NCBI GenBank assembly: GCA_963743595.1
Contig: CAVURW010000031.1
Span: forward strand, 1-10,384
DNA length: 10,384 nucleotides
Source of the DNA: CAVURW01 sp963743595
GTDB lineage: Bacteria > Verrucomicrobiota > Verrucomicrobiia > Methylacidiphilales > UBA1321
Reading direction: 5' to 3'
The notes under the pieces are model-generated. The model searched no databases and was not told the DNA's origin. It was given only the letters and a program-made list of their open reading frames with translations. Below are positions 6,161 through 10,384 of the stretch, in pieces (position 1 is the stretch's first letter; every line of letters starts with the position of its first letter). The position numbers and the translations under genes were made by a program.

Positions 6161-8572
6161 CTATCGACCCTGTTGAACCAGCAGTTGTTGGAGAATCTCC
6201 TTAGCCAGCGGGGCACTGGAGGTGCCACCCCAAGTTGCTCCTTCACAGAGTACCGTGACCACGTACCGAGGCTTTTCGGCAGGAGCGTAACAGCAGAACC
6301 AGCACTTGAGATCCCGAGTATCGCCTTCTCGAGCCTGAGCTGTTCCCGTTTTCCCACAAACCGCAACCCCGGGAATCTGCGCCAGTTGGCCGGTGCCGTC
6401 GTTCACCGCTGCCAGCAAAGAGTTCTGTACCGCTTTCAGATCGCTTGGTTTCACATCCAATGTGTGAAAGACCTGCGCCTTCTTTGTCATGGAATCGAGA
6501 AACGAGTCGTGTAACTCCTTGCCAGTCGAATCGGTCACCCGATCATACAGTCTCGGAACGTAAACAGTGCCCCCGTTTGCAATCGCGCAGTAAAACGCGG
6601 TCATCTGCAGGGGCGTGGCCAGAACGTGACCTTGCCCAATGGACGTGTTGGCGGTCTGACCGTCACTCCAATGTTCAGTCGGGGTTCTTTCGGGATTGCG
6701 CTGACGCAGCTCGGCTTGTTGTTTGGCCATCCACTGCGGGCCGGGCAAAATCCCCGTGTCGTCATCGTGACCGCCAATCAAATTCCATTGTTGACCGAAT
6801 CCCGCAAGCTGACCGAGATCGTCAATACAGCCAATTCCGCATTTAATGGCGAACTGATAGAAATAGACATCGCTGGAGACCTGGATGGCATGGCCAAGTG
6901 ACATTTTACCGGCATCCTTGGAATCGCTATTGTGAAAGAGGTGGTCGTCTACTGAGATGAACGCCGGGCAATCAAATTCGGTGTTCGCATCTACTTTTCC
7001 CGTTTTCAATCCGGCCAAAGCCACCAGCGGTTTGAACGAGGAACCCGGCGGAAAAGCGTGGATAGCCCGGTTCATCAGCGGCTTCTGCGGATCGAGTTTT
7101 AGACGTTGCCAAACGTCCGCCGGGTTTGAGAGTACGAATTGATTGGGGTCGTAAGAGGGTAATGACGCTATCGCGAGAACGTCTCCGTTATTGGGATCCA
7201 TGACAACCACAGCAACTCTCTGAAATGGGCATTTTGCAAGGCTGCTTTCAACGATTCGTTGGATGCGTGAATCAAGCGTCAGAAAGATGGAATCAGAAGC
7301 ACCGGACGCGGTGTCGTGAAGATAGGGCTCCATTGCCTGCTCAATGCCGGAGGCACCCTGGTAGACCCCGGGCTCTCGTTGGCTCAGAAAACCGAGAGTG
7401 TGAGACGCCAACGGCCCATTTGGATAAATACGGATCTGCTTATCGTCGGAATCTGCCAGGATAACGCCGTTCCGATCATAAATGATTCCCCGGCTCCCGG
7501 ACGCTAACAGACCATTCCGACTTAATGCAGGCATGGCCAAGACGATTAGGAGTAGCAGCCCGGCGATCGTATGTCGTATCGAGGACTTTTTGAATGTGAG
7601 TATTCGCCCCAGTCGCTGTTTCATATCTGAGCGGCTTTCGGAAATGCCGAGAACGGGAGTCAAAAGCCCGGACCGCCTCTCCACCAGCTTTAAAACAGTC
7701 TCGCAGTACTCCCGGGCAGTCCCCTTGCGGGAACCCAGTCTGGGTAGCCGACTGAGAGCCCATTCATCTGCTGCGCATTCCCGATCGAACTGGGCACCGT
7801 GCAGACTGACCCAAACCAGGGGATTAAACCAGTGCAGCGCGACAGCGAAGAGGTGGAGCAGGTTTGTTAGATAGTCCAGACCACGATAATGAGCCAATTC
7901 ATGGGCAAAGATATGCTCAAGCTCGTTCGAAGAATAGTGAATCGCTTCCCTGGGGAGCACGACCTTCGGCCTAAAAACCCCCATTAAAACCGGAGAACTA
8001 ACGGCTCCGGAAATCCATAGCTCAGGACCTTTTCCCCGATTTAACAGACGCGTGCTTAGCACCCATTGCCGGGCAATCAGCTCGGGAATAACCAATCGGC
8101 TCCTGCGTATCAATAAAACCAAGCGTAAATGAGCTGAAAATCCAATAATCAGAACCGTCGTCACCCCCACAATCCAGAGGATAGACGCAATCGGTCTCCA
8201 ATCGAGTTGACGTTGACGCGCATCAATTTTGAAATCGGGGAGAGTCGCTGGGACCGCTTCCGCAGAGGTCGCCGAGGTTGCCGAAGAGGCCAATCTGGTG
8301 TGCGAAACCGAAGGTAGATCGGCAAGGGCAACCGATTGTTCAATATTCAGCGCCGCTTGGTCGGAGGGCTTCTGTAAACTGTAGGCGCTGTGCGGCAAAA
8401 TCCAGATGGGGACCAGCAATCGCGCCACAACCAACATCCATAAATAATACTGCCACCGGGCCGGGATGAGGGTTCGAACCGCCCGACGGATGACCAGGAC
8501 CATAAGAATAATGGGCGAGGCGTACCACGACATCGTCTCGATACTGTACAATGCTCCTTCCAGGGTGATCAT
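6161..8572 (-). CDS. BlaR1/MecR1-type M56 zinc metalloprotease fused to a class B penicillin-binding-protein-like transpeptidase sensor
   Basis: This 803-residue membrane protein has two parts. Residues 1-352 are a BlaR1-type module: membrane segments at about 14-34, 42-60, 129-146 and 333-350, with a cytoplasmic M56 protease carrying H224-E-L-A-H228 and E265 in ECAADEW as zinc ligands. Residues 359-803 read as a class B PBP (PBP2/FtsI type): RGIIYDRNGVILA (360-372), GASGIE (406-411), LTLDSRIQ, VVMDPNNGDVLAIAS, the SxxK active site S511-S-F-K514, SxD at S566-S-D568, SIGQGHVLATPLQM, and K741-T-G. All catalytic motifs are intact. In the family, beta-lactam acylation of the outer sensor switches on the protease, which leads to cleavage of the BlaI repressor. 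BlaR1 and MecR1 are near 585-600 residues; the extra length is the PBP. The segment between the DRNG and GxSGIE motifs is only about 35 residues, so most of the usual PBP2 head is missing. It starts inside the repressor's stop codon (ATGA overlap), implying coupled translation. Confidence 0.9.
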   Translation of the reverse strand: MITLEGALYSIETMSWYASPIILMVLVIRRAVRTLIPARWQYYLWMLVVARLLVPIWILPHSAYSLQKPSDQAALNIEQSVALADLPSVSHTRLASSATSATSAEAVPATLPDFKIDARQRQLDWRPIASILWIVGVTTVLIIGFSAHLRLVLLIRRSRLVIPELIARQWVLSTRLLNRGKGPELWISGAVSSPVLMGVFRPKVVLPREAIHYSSNELEHIFAHELAHYRGLDYLTNLLHLFAVALHWFNPLVWVSLHGAQFDRECAADEWALSRLPRLGSRKGTAREYCETVLKLVERRSGLLTPVLGISESRSDMKQRLGRILTFKKSSIRHTIAGLLLLIVLAMPALSRNGLLASGSRGIIYDRNGVILADSDDKQIRIYPNGPLASHTLGFLSQREPGVYQGASGIEQAMEPYLHDTASGASDSIFLTLDSRIQRIVESSLAKCPFQRVAVVVMDPNNGDVLAIASLPSYDPNQFVLSNPADVWQRLKLDPQKPLMNRAIHAFPPGSSFKPLVALAGLKTGKVDANTEFDCPAFISVDDHLFHNSDSKDAGKMSLGHAIQVSSDVYFYQFAIKCGIGCIDDLGQLAGFGQQWNLIGGHDDDTGILPGPQWMAKQQAELRQRNPERTPTEHWSDGQTANTSIGQGHVLATPLQMTAFYCAIANGGTVYVPRLYDRVTDSTGKELHDSFLDSMTKKAQVFHTLDVKPSDLKAVQNSLLAAVNDGTGQLAQIPGVAVCGKTGTAQAREGDTRDLKCWFCCYAPAEKPRYVVTVLCEGATWGGTSSAPLAKEILQQLLVQQGR

Positions 8573-8955
8573 TTCGATTGGCCTTTCTCTGTTTCGTCCA
8601 GAAACTTTCGCAGCTCGGCCAAATCATCCGGGCTCAGGTTGCGATCCTTCACAAAGTGGAGCAGCAAGGCGTTCGTTGCACCCTCGAAAACTCGATCTAA
8701 GAACGATTGACTTACGTGCTTGACGCATGCGGCGTGGGCAACAAGCGGATGGTAGAGGAAAGTCCGCCCCTCGCCGGAATGTCCGACCGCCCCTTTCTGC
8801 ACCAGCCGACTTAGCAGCGTGCGAATCGTTTGTGCCTTCCAATCGGTACGTTTTTGCAGATCGTCGATGATTTCTTGAGACGTGCGGGGCGCGTGTTTCC
8901 ACAGAACCCCCATCACTTCCCATTCCGCGTCAGAAATGCGAATGTCTTCGTTCAT
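8569..8955 (-). CDS. BlaI/MecI-family winged-helix transcriptional repressor
   Basis: This 128-residue protein has the normal length and layout of the family. Residues 6-70 are the winged helix, opening with ISDAEWEVMGVLW, with the recognition helix about 39-54 (WKAQTIRTLLSRLVQK) and the wing ending in RTFLYHPLV. Residues 71-128 form the C-terminal dimerisation part with the usual F.G....LL.HF and LS.DDLAEL pattern. Staphylococcal BlaI is cut between N101 and F102; here HF at 100-101 falls at about that place, although histidine replaces asparagine. It should bind the two operator copies just upstream and repress its own operon. The start at 8955 is supported by the family N-terminus. There is no Shine-Dalgarno sequence, which fits the leaderless transcript predicted from the promoter position. 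Its stop overlaps the start of the protease-PBP gene by 4 bp. Confidence 0.93.
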   Translation of the reverse strand: MNEDIRISDAEWEVMGVLWKHAPRTSQEIIDDLQKRTDWKAQTIRTLLSRLVQKGAVGHSGEGRTFLYHPLVAHAACVKHVSQSFLDRVFEGATNALLLHFVKDRNLSPDDLAELRKFLDETEKGQSK

Positions 8956-8962
8956 GCGTCGA

Positions 8963-8991
8963 ATGATCTACGTTTGTAGTTTTCATGTCAA
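8963..8991 (-). promoter_or_regulatory. Sigma70-type promoter of the repressor/protease-PBP operon
   Basis: On the minus strand TTGACA (8991-8986) is a perfect -35 box, followed after 17 bp by GATCAT (8968-8963), a 4/6 match to the -10 box. The expected start of transcription is about 8956, next to the ATG at 8955, so the mRNA should be leaderless or nearly so. Both boxes are touched by operator copies. Confidence 0.7.
8966..8981 (-). promoter_or_regulatory. BlaI-type operator, copy 1 (between -35 and -10)
   Basis: The minus strand reads AACTACAAACGTAGAT. Its core, TACAnnCGTA, matches the BlaI/MecI half-site rule TACAnnTGTA with one mismatch. It fills most of the promoter spacer and covers the first three bases of the -10 box, so a bound repressor would block polymerase. 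It is 14/16 identical to copy 2 in the opposite orientation. Confidence 0.75.
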
Positions 8992-9005
8992 CTACATCCG
9001 TAGAT
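8990..9005 (+). promoter_or_regulatory. BlaI-type operator, copy 2 (upstream edge of -35)
   Basis: The plus strand reads AACTACATCCGTAGAT, with core TACAnnCGTA. It is an inverted copy of operator 1, with centres 24 bp apart, and overlaps the outer two bases of the TTGACA -35 box. Paired operators in front of the repressor gene are normal for bla and mec control regions. Confidence 0.75.
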
Positions 9006-9111
9006 TATCGGCTACTTCAGGTAATGGACACGGAGATCAGCTTTGTCCCTCAGCGGATGAGAGCGACATTCGTCTTCCGCTTCCCATTGGAAAAAGATAG
9101 CCTCGGCAAGA

Positions 9112-10384
9112 GTGCGCCTCAATCGGATCATTGCCGTCAGTCTCCTTGCAGCCATGACCGGCGCTTGGGGCCAGACTGTTTCACCATCGCCCACACCAAC
9201 ACCCGCGCCTTTGGTTACGGCTCGTGCTCGTTTTTGCGTTGAAGTGGATACCCAACCTCCGGCGTTGCTCAGCACGATTGAGATCAATCTCCCGATCTCA
9301 AATTGGCCCGATCTCACTGTGCAGGCTTACACCGACGGTGGTTCGCCGGTGGGCTGCGACGTCCTCGACTCCGCTCCAAACTCGCCCACAACGTACGTCT
9401 TTGATTCCTCGAGTGGCTCGAAGCGCTACAATATTTTCATCGGTCCGAATGGCCTGCCGATTCATCTGCCGGACGCCAAAGCTGGTGTCTGGCTGGAGAC
9501 GCGTCAGGGCGATGGACAGCCGGTCGATAACTTGACGCAAATGCTCCAAAAATGGAATCAGAGCCCCTCGATCGCAGGTCGCTCAATACTTAACGGGATC
9601 TTTGAGGGCGGAAATCGACACGGCGCTCAGGAGAATCTCCTTCTCCACTTTAATGGATGGTTTGACGTCGCACAACCCGAGCGCCTAGCCCTCATGACCG
9701 TTTCCACCGATGCGTCGTTTCTTCTCCTTGATGGCCGTGAAATCACAGAATGGCCCGGCCACCATTATTTTGATGGCGGCCTGCAGGGGCAACACCAAGG
9801 TCAGTTCGATCTCCAGCCGGGAATTCACTCTCTGGAGGTCTATAACGCCTACACTTCTAAGGACGATCAATGGCCGGTTCTCTGTTGCGCAGCGGTTAAA
9901 AGCGATAAAGGAACGTTCACTCAATGGACGATGCTGACGCCGGATTCTCATTTCTTTAAGCCGGTCACCCAGGCGCATCTTGTTGAGTATGAGCCCGGCC
10001 CAAACGGGTTCCCGCCGTCCGCCGCCAATCCGGTCGCACCCTGCGCATTTCAATACAGCGTCACGCAGCAAAGCGTGCTCTCTCCGGACGACAGTTCCAC
10101 CGGCCTGATCACGCTCAATTTCGTTGCATTTTCCACGGCAGTCGGTTCGGCTGGTTCGTACACGTGGACCTTCGATGACGGCTCTGTGGCCACAGGCCCG
10201 AATGTGAATCACACTTTTTTGCGACCGGGAAATCGGACCGTCCAGGTCGACGCTAAAGATGCTACCGGCAAACCGCTCGGCGCGTTTCGACAAGTGATTC
10301 GAGTTCACCCGGACTGGATTCGACTCTCCCACGAAGAACCGCATCTGGAACCGGACCAAACTCGGATCGTGCTCGCCACCGATT
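9112..10384 (+). CDS. Exported multidomain protein with PA14-like and PKD-like domains, partial: N-terminal 424 codons, runs off the right edge
   Basis: The frame is open from the GTG at 9112 to the edge. With this start the protein opens MRLNRIIAVSLLAAMTGAWG, a good signal peptide, followed by a Pro/Thr linker (SPSPTPTPAP). The upstream frame has TGA at 9058 and no ATG between, so GTG is preferred; an ATG at 9154 would cut into the signal peptide. Residues about 40-150 form a beta-rich domain I do not recognise. Residues about 161-292 resemble PA14-type carbohydrate-binding domains (NGIFEGG, LLHFNGWFDV, MTVSTDASFLLLDG, FDLQPGIHSLEVYNAY). Residues about 325-390 look like a PKD domain, with YTWTFDDGS at 350-358 and FLRPGNRTVQV. 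Such proteins are surface or secreted binding or adhesion proteins. The C-terminal part, and any catalytic domain, is outside the window. It is transcribed away from the repressor operon, with the operator pair 107-146 bp before its start. Confidence 0.85.
   Translation, partial: MRLNRIIAVSLLAAMTGAWGQTVSPSPTPTPAPLVTARARFCVEVDTQPPALLSTIEINLPISNWPDLTVQAYTDGGSPVGCDVLDSAPNSPTTYVFDSSSGSKRYNIFIGPNGLPIHLPDAKAGVWLETRQGDGQPVDNLTQMLQKWNQSPSIAGRSILNGIFEGGNRHGAQENLLLHFNGWFDVAQPERLALMTVSTDASFLLLDGREITEWPGHHYFDGGLQGQHQGQFDLQPGIHSLEVYNAYTSKDDQWPVLCCAAVKSDKGTFTQWTMLTPDSHFFKPVTQAHLVEYEPGPNGFPPSAANPVAPCAFQYSVTQQSVLSPDDSSTGLITLNFVAFSTAVGSAGSYTWTFDDGSVATGPNVNHTFLRPGNRTVQVDAKDATGKPLGAFRQVIRVHPDWIRLSHEEPHLEPDQTRIVLATD

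Noticed and set aside
6161..7520. Reading the transpeptidase domain as a class D beta-lactamase-like sensor, as in ordinary BlaR1
   Set aside because: The RGxIxDRNG, GxSGIE, VVMDPNNG and SIGQGxVLATPLQM blocks are class B PBP features and the domain is about 450 residues, far longer than a class D sensor.
9081..9092. Palindrome TTCCCATTGGAA before the GTG start
   Set aside because: Only 4-bp arms around a 4-bp centre that is not symmetric; expected by chance and unlike the BlaI operator copies.
8985..9242. Plus-strand open frame of 85 codons starting at ATG 8985, spanning the operator region
   Set aside because: It overlaps the operators and the GTG-started exported gene in another frame; no family resemblance and no ribosome binding site.
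9685..10359. Long open minus-strand frame (224 codons) at the right end
   Set aside because: It lies opposite the PKD/PA14-like coding frame, which has a signal peptide and recognisable domains. The minus-strand translation is Arg-rich with no recognisable motif.

Overview
The window looks like a chromosomal segment of a Gram-negative, polysaccharide-degrading bacterium. Coding density is high, GC content is moderate by eye (mid-50s percent, not computed), Shine-Dalgarno sequences are weak or absent, and several exported proteins are large. Secreted glycosidases, an inserted beta domain resembling DUF3395, a BlaI/M56-peptidase pair and a PKD/PA14-like exported protein together suggest the PVC superphylum, with Planctomycetes most likely and Verrucomicrobia possible. 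This placement is inference; there is no rRNA or marker gene in the window.

Left half (1-6033) is a small carbohydrate-utilisation locus. A divergent spacer (2107-2547) separates two arms. Leftward lie a GH29 alpha-L-fucosidase (526-2106) and a sialate O-acetylesterase-like SASA esterase that runs off the left edge (<1-466). Rightward lies a large GH78 alpha-L-rhamnosidase (2548-6033). All three begin with signal peptides. They could strip acetyl groups, fucose and rhamnose from a decorated plant or algal polysaccharide outside the cytoplasm. The spacer also holds a short reading frame that resembles the C-terminal end of an ISL3-type transposase, followed by a strong intrinsic-terminator-like hairpin 75 bp before the rhamnosidase start.

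Right half (6161-10384) is a regulatory locus. Reading leftward, a BlaI/MecI-type repressor (8569-8955) overlaps by 4 bp (ATGA) an 803-residue protein (6161-8572). That protein joins a BlaR1/MecR1-type M56 zinc-protease membrane module to what looks like a nearly complete class B penicillin-binding protein with SxxK, SxD and KTG motifs. Classical BlaR1 carries a class D beta-lactamase-like sensor instead. In front of the repressor gene, two 16-bp inverted copies of a BlaI-like operator (14/16 identical) bracket a TTGACA / GATCAT promoter, and the predicted transcript starts almost at the ATG. This is a complete autoregulatory circuit by inspection, and its sensor architecture is the most interesting object in the window.

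Divergent from it, a GTG-started exported protein (9112->10384) with a Pro/Thr linker, a PA14-like region and a PKD-like domain runs off the right edge. It may or may not share the operator region. No beta-lactamase gene lies in the window.
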